64,000 bases of DNA from Mesostigma viride. Lineage: Eukaryota > Streptophyta > Mesostigmatophyceae > Mesostigmatales > Mesostigmataceae. The notes below the pieces were generated by a model. The model was given only the letters and a program-made list of their open reading frames with translations, made no database searches and had not been told where the DNA came from. How positions within the stretch are numbered: the first letter of the stretch is position 1; each line of letters begins with the position of its first letter. The translations under genes were made by a program, and so were the position numbers. This document shows, one piece after another, positions 50,919 to 62,607 of this stretch. The stretch lies in contig RPFO01000256.1 in the NCBI GenBank assembly GCA_009746045.1, forward strand, positions 671,429-735,428, read 5' to 3'.

Positions 50919-52625
50919 TTAACCCCTAAATGGTCTGGCTGCCGATTTTCCGCCTAAAACTGAGTTACAGCCGACACGTCGGCCCCTTCTCGGGGGACCA
51001 AATGCCGCGAAAACTATTGAGAATTAGGAAACGTTTAGCTGAGAAGATCGAAAGTTTATAATTTTCCTCACAGCATGGTACTAGGGTTTGCATACTTCTG
51101 ACAAAGTTATAGAGGTGTTCTGGCCGGTCAAAGTACAAGGGGTCAGGGTACTTTTTCACGTAAAACGTGCATTCCGGAAAACGACGACCTGGCCATGGCG
51201 GCTTGCGCCCACGCATGGCATTTACGTTTTCGTTCGAAATTTCTGACCAAACTCAGGAAATTGATTTTATACGTCCTAAAGATGATACAGGCCAATTTTT
51301 GGTTCGCGGGAATGCCATTTGATAGGTGTCGGCAGCGTTCTTGCTGGAAAAAACTGCGATCAGGCCGGACGATAGAAACGTTGACAGCAATACCTTTCCG
51401 GCGTATTTTAAAGGATATATTGGTTTCTTTGTACTTTTTATGATACATGGTAGTCGTAAACGTGCAAGGGTGGCCAGAAATCGCCGAATCCAGCGACCAT
51501 GCTGCACAACTTTGGTGTTCCGAAATGCGCCATTTTGCGGCCACCGCCTGGGCCAAGGTAACGCCATCCATGCCTGGTAAAGCTTAATCATCGTTTTCCT
51601 ATCGATGTTTGACGTTTATATATACGTTCTAGCTTGTGTAGCACATTCTTTTTGCATTATTCATGCTCTTTCTTGACCCTGGCCTGGCCCCTTTCTAAAA
51701 CACCCTTCTTAGATGCTTCCCTCAGTCAGTTGACCTGCCACAGGGTGATGGTGATAAGTTTTAGAGGCTGTATGGGTTTGAATACCTCCATATATGTTTG
51801 TTATACATTTCCCACACACATATTGCATGAGTGTGAGGCAGTTGGCTGGTCTCTGTGGCATCATCAAGCATGTAACCGGTGAGTAGAAGCTTCCCATTGT
51901 CAGCATGTGCCACCAGGTGTGCTGGCCATCACCTGGCAAGCTATAGCAGCTTAGGCCTAGTTTATCCTTACTAGGGCAAGCTGAAATAGGCTTAAAATCA
52001 CTAGTTTGTTGGTGGCTGCCTCCTAGAATGCATGCCTTGCGTAGGGTATCCGTACCACGTTACCTACATGCATGGACAAGGTGGCACCTGCACATAGGTG
52101 CCATGTAAGGGCAGTGTGATGATGCAGTTATGTTTCCCCATCATTGTGGAAGGGAAATGTATTGTGCGGCATGGTTGGGGGCCATATTAGTAGGTATTAG
52201 TAGGTAGTATGCCCACTCCTACCCCCTTGGTTGCTTTTTACCAACGGTACCCCTATGGGCTGTACTGGGTGTAACTGCTGGTATACCCACCCAAATGATG
52301 ACCCCAATGGCTCAAACTGTTCAGCAACTAATTGTTTATCATCCCTGAAGTGGTAGGTGCCTAGCTCTTACAACATAATTCAAAATGCACATTCTACCAA
52401 AAATGAAAACGCTCGTCTTGACCCCCCTGACTTTGACGGCAGTTATACATGGCCTACCCTGCATATATGTAAGGTTGTGATATACCAACCCGAAGGGCAA
52501 CTCATGGACATGCTTGGCCCCCAAGGACAGCCATTGGATATGGGTGGGTTGGATGGCATCTGGTTTGCAAAATTGTGAAGTTACAGCCGATGCATCGGCA
52601 GTATTTCTGCCCATTTAGGGGTTAA
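50919..52625. mobile_element. TTAA-flanked piggyBac-like non-autonomous element
   Basis: TTAA (50919-50922) is followed by CCCCTAAATGG, and CCATTTAGGGG (52611-52621) is followed by TTAA (52622-52625). The ends are exact inverted repeats over 11 bp, with further related words inside (TGCCGAT; 'GTTACAGCCGA' near both ends). TTAA duplication with CCC ends is the mark of piggyBac transposons. No transposase is recognisable in the 1.7 kb. Short minus-strand frames (50965-51216, 51143-51571) could be decayed coding sequence but are not assignable. Confidence 0.65.
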
Positions 52626-52969
52626 TATGACGCCCCACTTGTCTCGTTGCCTTAAAAAGACTGGCCCCAGGTTCAATTAAACTGCTCACTGCATGGGAAG
52701 ATGATCATGCCTTCGCGTTAGGTAGGGCATCCACAAAAGGTCACATCAATTACTTAAACTCGTGCTCCCATTGGCGAGCCACAGATCAGGAGCCCTCGGA
52801 GTGATGGAACGAAACCTTAACCAAGTTATGTAATATTTGATATCCAGGTGTATCATGCAGTGTACATGGAGCATAGAACTTGTCCGACTTCAATTGCAAA
52901 GTCTCAGATAATTTCCTAATGGGTCGTTCCCTTACCACGTATATGAATACAGAAAAACATCACAATAGG

Positions 52970-53620
52970 ATGTCCCCAAAACTGGGCACACGCAAACTGG
53001 GCACGAGCATGACGAATGGGATGCTCACAACCTCAGCCCCATGGCCAACAATATAAATACAATGTCCCCAAAACTGGGCACCGCAAACTGGGCACGAGCA
53101 TGACGAATGGGATGCTCACAACCTCAGCCCCATGGCCAACAATATAAATACAATGTCCCCAAAACTGGGCACACGCAAACTGGGCACGAGCATGACGAAT
53201 GGGATGCTCACAACCTCAGCCCCATGGCCAACAATATAAATACAATGTCCCCAAAACTGGGCACACGCAAACTGGGCACGAGCATGACGAATGGGATGCT
53301 CACAACCTCAGCCCCATGGCCAACAATATAAATACAATGTCCCCAAAACTGGGCACCGCAAACTGGGCACGAGCATGACGAATGGGATGCTCACAACCTC
53401 AGCCCCATGGCCAACAATATAAATACAATGTCCCCAAAACTGGGCACCGCAAACTGGGCCCTCGCATGACGAATGGGATGCTCACAACCTAGCTCAGCCC
53501 CATGGCCAACAATATAAATACAATGTCCCCAAAACTGGGCACACGCAAACTGGGCACGAGCATGACGAATGGGATGCTCACAACCTCAGCCCCATGGCCA
53601 ACAATATAAATACACTGGCT
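52970..53620 (+). repeat. 92-bp tandem repeat, about seven copies, downstream of the transposase gene
   Basis: Unit starts 'TGTCCCCAAAACTGGGCAC' and contains 'GGATGCTCACAACCTCAGCC' and a TATAAATAC motif. One copy has an altered 'CCCTCGC' and an added CTAG. It ends about 75 bases from the transposase stop codon. Confidence 0.9.
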
Positions 53621-53693
53621 CCCTACGTTACAAAATGCCGTGATTATCTGACACGGCCATCCTATGCAGGTCATCGTTTCCCATGCTGGTCCG

Positions 53694-56600
53694 TCACGCC
53701 CCCATGTGCAGGTCACGATAGTACGCTGGGCACGCCCAATCAAACGCATCCAGCACATAGTGGTTGTTCCCAAGGTGGTCGTGCTTCACCTGTAGGACTG
53801 GTTCTGATGTGGTGTCACCTACACGTGCCGCCACATGCTTTACATTGCATTTGGTTTCGCAACCACGCCGCCAGCACTGATGCAACAGTCGGACCTGTGA
53901 CCCCAGGTAGGACAGAGGCTGTGGATACTTCCCGTTGGCTTTCCACTGCGAGGACAGTGTCATGTCTTTGGTGAACACAGGACAGTCCGTCCAAGTTTCG
54001 TCCATGTTGAACATGGGCTTGCCCTGAACGTCCTCTGCATTCCCTGACTCAAACCAAATCGGGACAAACCACATGCTCCCCATGGCCCCCTCAGCAGGCG
54101 TCAGCATGAAGATGGTGCCAACCTCAGCAAACCAAAATTCAGCGTCCACATTGTCCGCCGCCTGGTATGCCAATGAGTCTGCCGTCGCCACTTGACCTTC
54201 CGGGTATGCATCAGTGTGGAAGCACCTGACCTCCCCAGTCGTAATGGTCCTGGCACCGACTACTGCACTAGCATAAACCTTCACGCTGCCAGTTGCTTCA
54301 TCCCAGGGTGGACAGCCCAGCGGGGCGAGAAGCTCTTCCACCGTCTGCTTGTCAGCGCCAATTTCCGCCAACGTAGGTGTTGACTTAGGGTTACGGCCGC
54401 AAGGCATGCCCCCCATGACCTGCACACACACAGCACCACATGCAAAACACACAAGTGCCGTTGTTAGCCTGGGCATATGAACGGAAATGCTGGGTCGGCC
54501 CAGCACACCAAGGAATGCCCTAGCCCTAGCGCCAGCGCAGCCATAGCAACAGCGCCCATGCGTTTCCTCACCTGCTCGATGCGCCCCAACGCGCAGCGCT
54601 CGTGTATGACCGTTGGAAAAGTCGCCCCTTGCCGCACCCACGGGCCCAAGGACCAGATACGACCCACATCGTCAGTCTGTGCCAAAGCATGGCGCGGTAT
54701 GTGGACGTTATGGCTGGCGGCATTGTCTTGGCGTGCCATCCTCTTCTTCTTCTTCTCCGCGTTCTTCTTCTTCTTCTCCGCGTTTTTCTTCTTTTCGTCG
54801 CCATCCGCTGCCTCAGCCATTGCCCCAGGACCCTTTCCTGCAAGGCTGCCACGCGGCCACAAGGTGCCGAAACACTCTTGAAAAGTGGCGTAGACGTTGT
54901 CAGCAGCCAAGTTGTAGATTGGAGACGTAACGGGACCAAGCATCATCTGCGCCCACAGTCTTGGCGAGGTGCATCACCATCTTGCTGATCCGCCGGGCCT
55001 TCCTTTTCTCCTTATCATCTCCCTCATTCCGCCTCCTCAGCAGCAGCATGGGAAGTGCAAAAGGCATTTGGAACAGTAGGGTCAGCAGCTCCATTCCCTT
55101 GTAATGTGGATACAAGGTAAAAGCTTTCCCCTGCGGCAGCCGGCTCCCGACGCGCGTGGGGTGTGCGCTTACCCAAGCATCCAACTCCGGGTGCTGGCGA
55201 GTGGGAATTCCATCCTCCTCGAGGTAGCGAGCCACCTGCTTACATAGACCCAACGTCAGATTGTGAAAGATATCCATCGGATACTGCCGGTAGCGGTCAA
55301 AGAATCGAAGCTCCCGCCAAGGCCACAGCGGCTGATACATCACCCCGGTCTCCTTCGCCTTCTCTTTCCGTGCCGTGGCCGTCGCCATGCCCTCCATCTC
55401 CTCCAATATTTCCGCCGTTTGCTTCTCACTGCGCATGTACTCCGCCACGTCCACCGTCGCATCCGCCCAGTCGTCGTGGTGAACGTTGCAAAAGGGGCAT
55501 CCCTGCAGTGGCGCACACACCCACAATGCGCCGCACACCAAGGTACGCAGAAATAAAAGAAGGCCTGATGGTTACGGTGATAACAAACCAACACAGCTTC
55601 CCAATACATCAAGGTCACATGGGCAGCACCCCGAACCAAGCTACGTGACAACATCACTCACTTTGTCGCCGGTGCAACCCTTGTGCCCCATCGCGCCGTT
55701 GCGGGCGGCCGAATCCATCACGTTCAGGTTCGCGACACGGATTTCCCACCGCTCCATTGGCGTATTGGGAAACTTCACAAGCATGGGCACGCCCTCTGCC
55801 ATCGCATCCATGTCCTCCACAAGACACTCAAGGACTGCCTCTCGTGGCACATGTGTATCTCTCACGGTGATGGGGAAGATCATGTCTCTTGACTTGTTGT
55901 CGGCGCGCTCGATGTTCAGAACAGTGAACAAATGCGCTTCCAGCGTCCCATGCCGATGGAGATACTCCTCAAATGAGTCATCCCACAACGCCACTACCAA
56001 ATATAGGATGCGTAGACCATCCTTAGAAGGGCGGTAACAGCGGAATTCGGCTTCCCATCTAGAGAATCTCAGCCTCTTGTACCGAGGCTTGTCCGGGGAC
56101 AGGTTGTACGACCTGCGCATGAAGAACACTCGCCCGCCCTCTCGGTCAGCCTCGGCAAATTTCCTCCACTTACGGACGCCAACCACGTCAATGTGACCCC
56201 CGTAGTTCAGTAAAGAGATCTCCTGCTCATGCTTCGTCCAGAAGACCTCACTGACACGATCGGCATCCCGCGGTACGGTCCCCCCGGACAATCCCTTGCG
56301 CGGTAGAAGAACCTGCAGGCATCATGACGGCGGGCAAATACTATAGGATTGTCATCAATATACAATACTAGATCCATCCAAGCGTGCTGGACGTGCACAC
56401 GTCAATATCCTCCCACCAAATGTAGTGCACTCTGTGTCATCCTGCGCATGCGTGGTCTCAATTTAGGATGCCGAGGATGCCGAGGAGTGGCTAACCTCGG
56501 GAAAATAGTGTTCGGAACTTTGCGCTCATGCAGGACCAAAAAGGCTACGACATTATTTGGTCTCTAAACACACCACATTGCTGCATAAACACTGTCATCA

Positions 56601-57974
56601 TACTTGATATATGGTGCAAACATTGCACTTCCCACAACCCAGTTTAATAACCATGCTTGCACTGGCCCGGATGCATGCCCATTACGGCAGTTTATAGTGG
56701 TCAACTGGTACCAACCAACAAGGGAGCCCGGACAGACACCAATCTGTTTTCAGCAGAATGCAATTAACTCAGCATGTGCAATCCCAAGGGCATATCATGA
56801 TGAGTGTACATCGACACAAAAGCACCATCCGTGCCACTTACCGGACTTTCGCCCATGGCTCACGAGTACCGTCAGCGTTTACTTGCATGAAGACAGCGCG
56901 GACAAGGCAAAGTTCTTCTCGCTTTCGCTGCCCCTTGTTGTTGTCCATTAACACCATGATGGTGTCCCCAATGCGGACGACACTCTGCCGCTTCTCACTG
57001 GAACTTGCTGCCAAGGCGGGAAGCTGCACCTCCTGTTGTTGAACTGTTGGATGGGTGTTGTAAAACTGGGTCTGATTGAAAGTCCACACACGCCGATCCT
57101 CATTCATCTCGTGTTCTAGTAACAGTTTCCCCGTGAACGACTCATTCTGCAGCAGAGCGGATAGCGTTGACTGTATGCTGATGTAAGTGAACTTGACTGC
57201 CTCACGCAAAGGATCGCCCTCTGCCTCCGCTGGGACCCAATTCACAGTCAGTGCGTCCGCAAGGGGCAGGCCCTTCTCCAATGACCGTCTCCTAGCCACG
57301 CCGAACTCCCCGTGGCTGGTCACACTGTATTGTGGGTGCTTCGCCAGTTCCTGAAACGCTTCGATGCACTTATCAGGAAGACCAAACTCCGTGGCTATGC
57401 AGAAAAGCGAAGCCTGTGTAAAATCCGCGTTCCCAGACAACGGCTTAGACCATGCCCATGGGTTTCTTGATGCACGGCCGGCGCCGGCCTCAACATCACC
57501 AGCCGTTCCTCCCCCACCGTCTGTCGTAAGCCCCTCCTCCGCCATCGCCCCCCCTGCCCCACCGTCTGCCGTAAACTCCTCCTCCGCCATCGCCCCCCAT
57601 TCCTCCTCCATTGAGTCATCAGGGCGCGGCTCAGCAGGCTCTACGCCTTCCATGCCCGCCGCATCGGGCTCCGGCGACCGTGTATCCACTTCAGCCACTT
57701 CAACAGCTTCGGCGGTCTTCAACAGCTGTTCACCTTGCGGGCATTCCTGGCGTGGCTCACCAAACAGCCTTCGCCGTTTGGCTCCGTCGTTCCCGCCGCT
57801 GGGAACGGACCAGGAGGCACCGACATTGGGGCGCGCGACGAGCGGTTGTGGACCGATATCGGGGAACGAGAAGGGATGTGCCTGACGACGAGAACGTTCA
57901 ATGGCCTCACCTACGAACGACTTTTGGGGGGACTTGTAATATGCCTGAGATCGACGAGTCTTCAGCCAGCTCAT
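53694..57974 (-). CDS. Plavaka/KDZ/TNP2-like DDE transposase with BAH-like segment, four exons
   Basis: Proposed exons: 57974-56842, 56312-55662, 55502-54572 and 54419-53694. Exon 1 has an acidic, probably disordered middle and ends in RIGDTIMVLMDNNKG...LCLVRAVFM, resembling the start of a BAH domain. This continues into exon 2 (RFFYRARD, then SEVFWTKHEQEISLLNYGG), but only with a frameshift near a G6 run at about 56280. Exon 2 then has ILYLVVALWDDSFEEY and LFTVLNIERADNKSRDMIF, where family transposases carry the first catalytic Asp. The cysteine motif KGCTGDK-GCPFCNVHH is split by intron 2. Exon 3 has YPMDIFHNLTLGLCKQV, the conserved D-x-x-HNLxLG block, then a second frameshift near 54930 and a Lys-rich run. 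Exon 4 (FWFAEVGTIFML, FVPIWFES) is the C-terminal domain. It should cut and join the element's ends. Two shifts mean either decay or sequence errors. Confidence 0.6.
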
Positions 57975-58134
57975 TTGCTTGTCAGGCTGACAATTCCGTG
58001 CGCATCGTTGCCATGCAGTGTCGTCCCATTAATATTGTATACACCTCCAGTTGCAACAAACGCCATGGACGTACAGCAATTACAACACGAGGCTTACACC
58101 AATACCTAACTAAACCGAAGGTGGTACACAACTG

Positions 58135-58500
58135 CCGCGGGAAGGAGGGGGGTGATACACAAATACCGTAAGTGATACACAATTGCAGCTTACAAGTGAT
58201 ACACAATTGCAGCCAGGTCGACAGCGGGTCGCTGCGTACCTGCCGTGGGAAGGAGGACAAGTGATACACAAATACCGTACAAGTGATACACAAATACCGT
58301 ACAAGTGATACACAATTGCAGCCAGGACAACAGCGGGTCGCTGCGTACCTGCCGTGGGAAGGAGGACAAGTGATACACAAATACCGTACAAGTGATACAC
58401 AAATACCGTACAAGTGATACACAATTGCAGCCAGCACAACAGCGAGTCGCTGCGTACCTGCCGTGGGAAGGCGGGGGGTGGTACACAACTGCCGCCAGTA
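58135..58500 (-). promoter_or_regulatory. Repeat array C between divergent genes
   Basis: About three copies of the unit shared with arrays A and B, oriented as A, with 'GGTGGTACACAACTGCCGC' at both borders. It lies between the transposase start (57974) and the gene at 58739. Confidence 0.7.
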
Positions 58501-58738
58501 TAACAGCGGGTTGCCGCGTTATAGGGTGACCTGACAGCGATGCCGCAATAACGTGTACCGTGCGATGTTTGGTTTGCCCCTGACCACTGGGGTTGTAGCC
58601 GTCGGATGGCTGCAACCACGTGTGTACGCGAAATTTGACAGTGCAAAAGGAGTGCACGCGAAATTTGAAAGTGCGCCTTCACGTCTTCACCACCGTAGGT
58701 GACTCCAGTTGACGTTTACGCGCAGCTCATCAGTTTCT

Positions 58739-60179
58739 ATGGCGCCCAAGCTCAAGAAGAAGGCCATGATGTCGCGGGAGGAGGAGGACATCGGCCGGCG
58801 GCGCAAGAAAAGCCGCCAGTTGCCTTCCTCCGAATCCGAATCCGAATCCGATTCCTCTTCCTCGTCGTCCTCCGGCGAGGACGACGATATGGCGCCCCCC
58901 CGGATGCACCGGCCACCACCTCCGCCGGCAGGAACTTGCAAATCGCGGCCAACAGGGCGGAGGAGGGCCTCAGGCAGGAGGTGGCGGCATTGAGACAAGA
59001 CGTCGCCAGTCTCATGACGCGACTGGGCACCAAACTGCCCAGGAATTTCGTGGGTAGCACATTACGCATTTTATAGCTTATTTGCTGAACTTTTTTGCTT
59101 TACACGATTCATTATTCCAGATTTCTAACTTCGCACTTTCTCTATCTTGCACATTGCACGTTTGCAGAAGACGACCCCAGCTTTTTCGGCAGCTGTCGAC
59201 ACCTCTCCCGTCATTGCTTGTCCATTCGCGGTGATGTCGGGAAAGAGGTTCAGCTGGACCAGGAGCGGTCCGTCAGGGAGATGGGTCTGCGTGGCGCGAT
59301 CGCCATGTTCTTCCAGGAGTCGGGCATCGTGAGAAGCCCCGCCGACTCGGTTCCTGCGGAGGATTACGTTCAAGTCCGGGCTGCGCTGATCAAGCGCCTG
59401 GCCAACCACCGGTCCAACTTGTACAAGTTTGGCCTGGTGCGTGTGTCCGACGATTACACGCCGTGGTTGGTGGGGACGGCCACCACCAATCGCATCAAGA
59501 AGTACGCAGACCTTCCAGCATGGCTGAAGGAGGACTTCTGCCGCGTGGTACTTTTGTACTATCTGAAGATGTTGAACTTCACGGTGCAGGTAAGCAGCCT
59601 TATTCTCTTCTTATTGTTTCGTGGCATGCGCTTACTTTCTTTAACACATTGGTACATAGGCCTATACTGCATGTCACTCCATTTAGTTTTTGTATGCCAA
59701 CAATGACTTATATTGTTTGTTCAATGCATGCACGGTTAAAATGAATGTACTTGCCGTGTGATCATGACACCACAAAGCAGGAGGTGCGGGACAAGCGGCC
59801 TGAGCTGTGGGAAGATTGGGAAGACATCGCCTCCAAGTGCTGGGACAAGAAGAAGGTGCGCGAGGCCCTTCAGGCCACGACCGTGATGCGGTCTGGGCCA
59901 AGGCGCGAGTGGGACGACGTGGAGGAATGTTTCAAGGAGGTGGCGAAGACGCGTGCTTCCTTCCGGAAGGTGCCACCGCGTGTCTTGTTCGACAACATAA
60001 ACAACCCGTGGCCCTACTCTGACGCAAGCACAAACTCGCACAACCGCACAAGCATCGGCGCCTCGAGCGCACCAAGCGAGCGCACAGCAGAACCTGCCGA
60101 GGAGACCCCATCCATCGGCGCCGCGAGCGGGGATGTCACGCACTCGGCACCGGGCCAGCCCCAGTCAGCACCTTTGTAG
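58739..60179 (+). CDS. Unknown coiled-coil protein, three exons, divergent from the transposase
   Basis: Exons 58739-59053, 59168-59589 and 59781-60179 have GT-AG borders; the phases (1 and 0) agree for the second half of exon 1 onward. It begins MAPKLKKKAMMSREEEDIGR and a Ser/Glu/Asp run, then needs a one-base shift near the C7 run at about 58895 to reach a coiled coil RAEEGLRQEVAALRQDVASL. Exon 2 encodes REMGLRGAIAMFFQESGIV and NLYKFGLVRVSDDYTPWLVG, exon 3 ELWEDWEDIASKCWDKKKV and a Ser/Ala/Pro-rich tail to TAG. I do not recognise the family. Its position opposite the transposase, sharing array C, suggests a helper for transposition, which is inference. Confidence 0.55.
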
Positions 60180-60539
60180 AAGACCCCACCCATCGGTGCC
60201 TCGAGCGAGTTTGTCACGCAATCCAATGGATGATAACAAAGCCAATAAATATTTAAGGATGTCATCAGCCGACTTGGTTATCTGATCATATATTGTGCTA
60301 CCATGGTCCGGATTATCCCGATTTCTGGCCTGCGATGGTTGTCTCCTTGATGTCTTGTGTTAGAGTTTCAATGTATTATAAATGCGACAAGGACATCGGC
60401 TGAAATGTGAGAATGAAGACATATTGGTTAACTAAACTTTGTTTTATGCTGAAATATGAAATAATAAACTCTTTTAGGCTCATTTCATGAAACTGAACAT
60501 TGCACAAATTAAAACCAAATAAATAGAAGACATCTTAAT

Positions 60540-60850
60540 TTACAACTCGTAATTTACCAACTCGTACATTACTACCTCGTACGTTAACACCTCGTATGTT
60601 ACTACCTCGTAGATTACTACCTCGTAAATTACTACCTCGTAAATTACTACCTCGTAAATTACTACCTCGTAAATTACTACCTCGTAAATTACTACCTCGT
60701 AAATTACTACCTCGTAAATTACTACCTCGTAAATTACTACCTCGTAAATTACTACCTCGTAAATTACTACCTCGTAAATTACTACCTCGTAAATTACTAC
60801 CTCGTAAATTACTACCTCGTAAATTACTACCTCGTAAATTACGACGTCGG
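60540..60850 (+). repeat. Right subterminal array, 15-bp unit
   Basis: About 18 copies of TTACTACCTCGTAAA, extending with variants to the right terminus ('CTCGTAATTTACGCCTCGG'). The left subterminal region has the same words in scattered form. Region 60180-60540 shows nothing else. Confidence 0.9.
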
Positions 60851-60936
60851 ATCTTACCTCGGATCTAACTCGTAGCTTACGAGAAAGATCCCATCTCGGG
60901 TGTAAACCGTAAGAGTAGTCTGCGCCGTAAGTTACC

Positions 60937-60992
60937 ACCTCGTAATTTACGCCTCGGATCATTTTTACTACCCTCGGACGAAAAGTATAGTG
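60937..60992 (-). repeat. Right 56-bp terminal inverted repeat
   Basis: Exact reverse complement of 30679-30734, ending GAAAAGTATAGTG on the plus strand. Confidence 0.9.
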
Positions 60993-61337
60993 AGTGGACA
61001 GGACATGTGGCACTGCCGGGCAGGGCCTGCACAGGCTTATATTATATAGCCCGTGTACCATCACGTGGCTGTGGTCCTCGGTGTACTGAGGACGCAACGG
61101 TCCTGTGGCTAGTAGAGGCCGGTGGCCAGCCACCAGGTCTGCAAGGATGTGAATCCTTGCAGAGCTGTGGCAGGTCCCGAGCCAACCTAGGCACAGGAAT
61201 GCCAGAGATTCCTGAACGCTGCCTGCAACAAGGATGCAGGGCAATTAACGATAGGATGCTCTGGCCGGCACTTTAGCGATGCACGGCGCAGCACCTAAGG
61301 TGCCTATGGGTGCAAGGTGCCTATGGGTGCAAGGTGG

Positions 61338-62067
61338 AGTCGGGGTAAAATTGGCTCCAGAGTTCTCAATTCTCAAATTCTCAGAGGGCGGGGGCCGAGA
61401 TTAATTAAGAGGTACCTTGAAATTAAATAAGAGGCATAACTCTATCGAGATATATGTTCGGACGCGAATTTCTATTGGCGTGAATTTGTAGTATTGTACG
61501 AAAACATGTCAAGGGTGACGGAAAGAAGGACTTATGTTCCAATTCAATTCAATGCACGACGGTATTGGACGGAGTTCCCGGTCTGGCAAGCGGATTTTGG
61601 ATCTCACGTTCAGAAAAGGGCCTGGGTACACGACGCGGCGCGACGTACGTTGTAAAATGGCTCGCAGAAAAGGAACCGTGGCGACTATTTGGCGCCGCGT
61701 CGGTCTTGACGTTGTTTGCTCCGTTGGATCTGCATCTACGGCTGGCGTGGGTTGTTTTGAAACCCGGTCGATGAGATTTTACGGAGAAGTAGGGTATATA
61801 AGTGATCTTTGTTGTTCCCTTGATATCAGTGATCCTTTTTTGACCAAGCGGTGAACTGAATGTAGAAGTCGGAATAAATTAAACGGTCTGACACGTTGTC
61901 GTACTATACTACAACTTAACGCCAATAGAAACTCGCCTCCTAAAATATATCTCGATAGAGGCATGCCTCTTATTTAATTTCAAGGTACCTCTTATTTAAT
62001 CTCGGGCGGCGCCCTCCGAGAACTTGAGAATTTGAGAACCGGACTCGTGGCAGTCGGGGTAAAATTG
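61338..62067. mobile_element. Foldback/MITE-like element with 16-bp flanking direct repeats
   Basis: AGTCGGGGTAAAATTG occurs at 61338-61353 and 62052-62067. Between them lie long inverted repeats: 61370-61500 against 61905-62035 share 'GAGGTACCTTGAAATTAAAT', 'CTCTATCGAGATATAT' and TTTCTATTGGCG in opposite orientation. The centre has a 107-codon open frame (61534-61854) of no recognisable family. Confidence 0.65.
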
Positions 62068-62446
62068 CAGTGCATTGGCGCACAGTGGAATGAGGCAGCA
62101 TATAGCTCGTAGCCTGAGGAAGGCAAGGGCAGATCCTTACGCGCGAGCCATGGTTGTCACTGAGAGTGGGCAAGCCTAACGAGGGCCGTACGTTCCCTGG
62201 TGCGAGGATGAAGGTTGCGGCCAAGCGACCTAGGTTCATCTCATAAGCTAAAGACCAGGAGCTCACAAGCCCGCTGACGATTTCATTCAAATCTGCATCC
62301 TCAAGCAATTGTGACACACAGGTCCAAGTCGCGCCACGTCGGTGCGGGGCGCGCGCAATTTCGCCAGTGGGTTGCGACGGGACACTGCCATAGGAGGAGG
62401 TGTCTACCTGGTTGGCCAGTCCTAAGCCCGCCCGCAGGGCCCACAT
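61970..62446 (-). pseudogene. Diverged LINE reverse-transcriptase C-terminal remnant
   Basis: The minus frame has ANQVDTSS followed by GATWTCVSQLLEDADLNEIV, which parallels TNQVDTSR...VEDLL at the end of the reverse transcriptase at 252-1268. The 3' part of the frame runs into the foldback element. Confidence 0.4.
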
Positions 62447-62607
62447 CGCTATTCACCGCGAGAGAAAGCATCTTCATATTAAATGGCCATGCACGTTTTA
62501 TTTTCAATTCAGTATGAACATAACTACAAACCATGTGCTTGTAGCACGACATGCATGAAACAGCTCCCTGATGAAAACACGGTTGGAACGAGGCAAGGTC
62601 CAGCTTT

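Larger units (their letters stand above)
30679..60992. mobile_element. Candidate 30.3-kb giant CACTA-like (CMC superfamily) transposon
   Basis: It is bounded by a perfect 56-bp terminal inverted repeat starting CACTATAC. Subterminal regions at both ends carry repeated TTACTACCTCGTAAA/TTACGAGG-type words, as in CACTA elements, whose accessory proteins bind such repeats. A transposase gene of the Plavaka/KDZ/TNP2 type lies inside (53694-57974), together with about seven other genes. Flanking bases agree at two positions only (AG before the left end, AG after the right end); CACTA elements usually duplicate three, so target-site evidence is weak. Several younger insertions lie inside. Confidence 0.7.

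Noticed and set aside
48090-58500. Arrays B and C as terminal inverted repeats of a smaller 10-kb transposon
   Set aside because: They do face each other, but array A has the same unit with no partner on its left, and a perfect inverted repeat exists farther out. I prefer the regulatory-array reading, though the alternative is not excluded.
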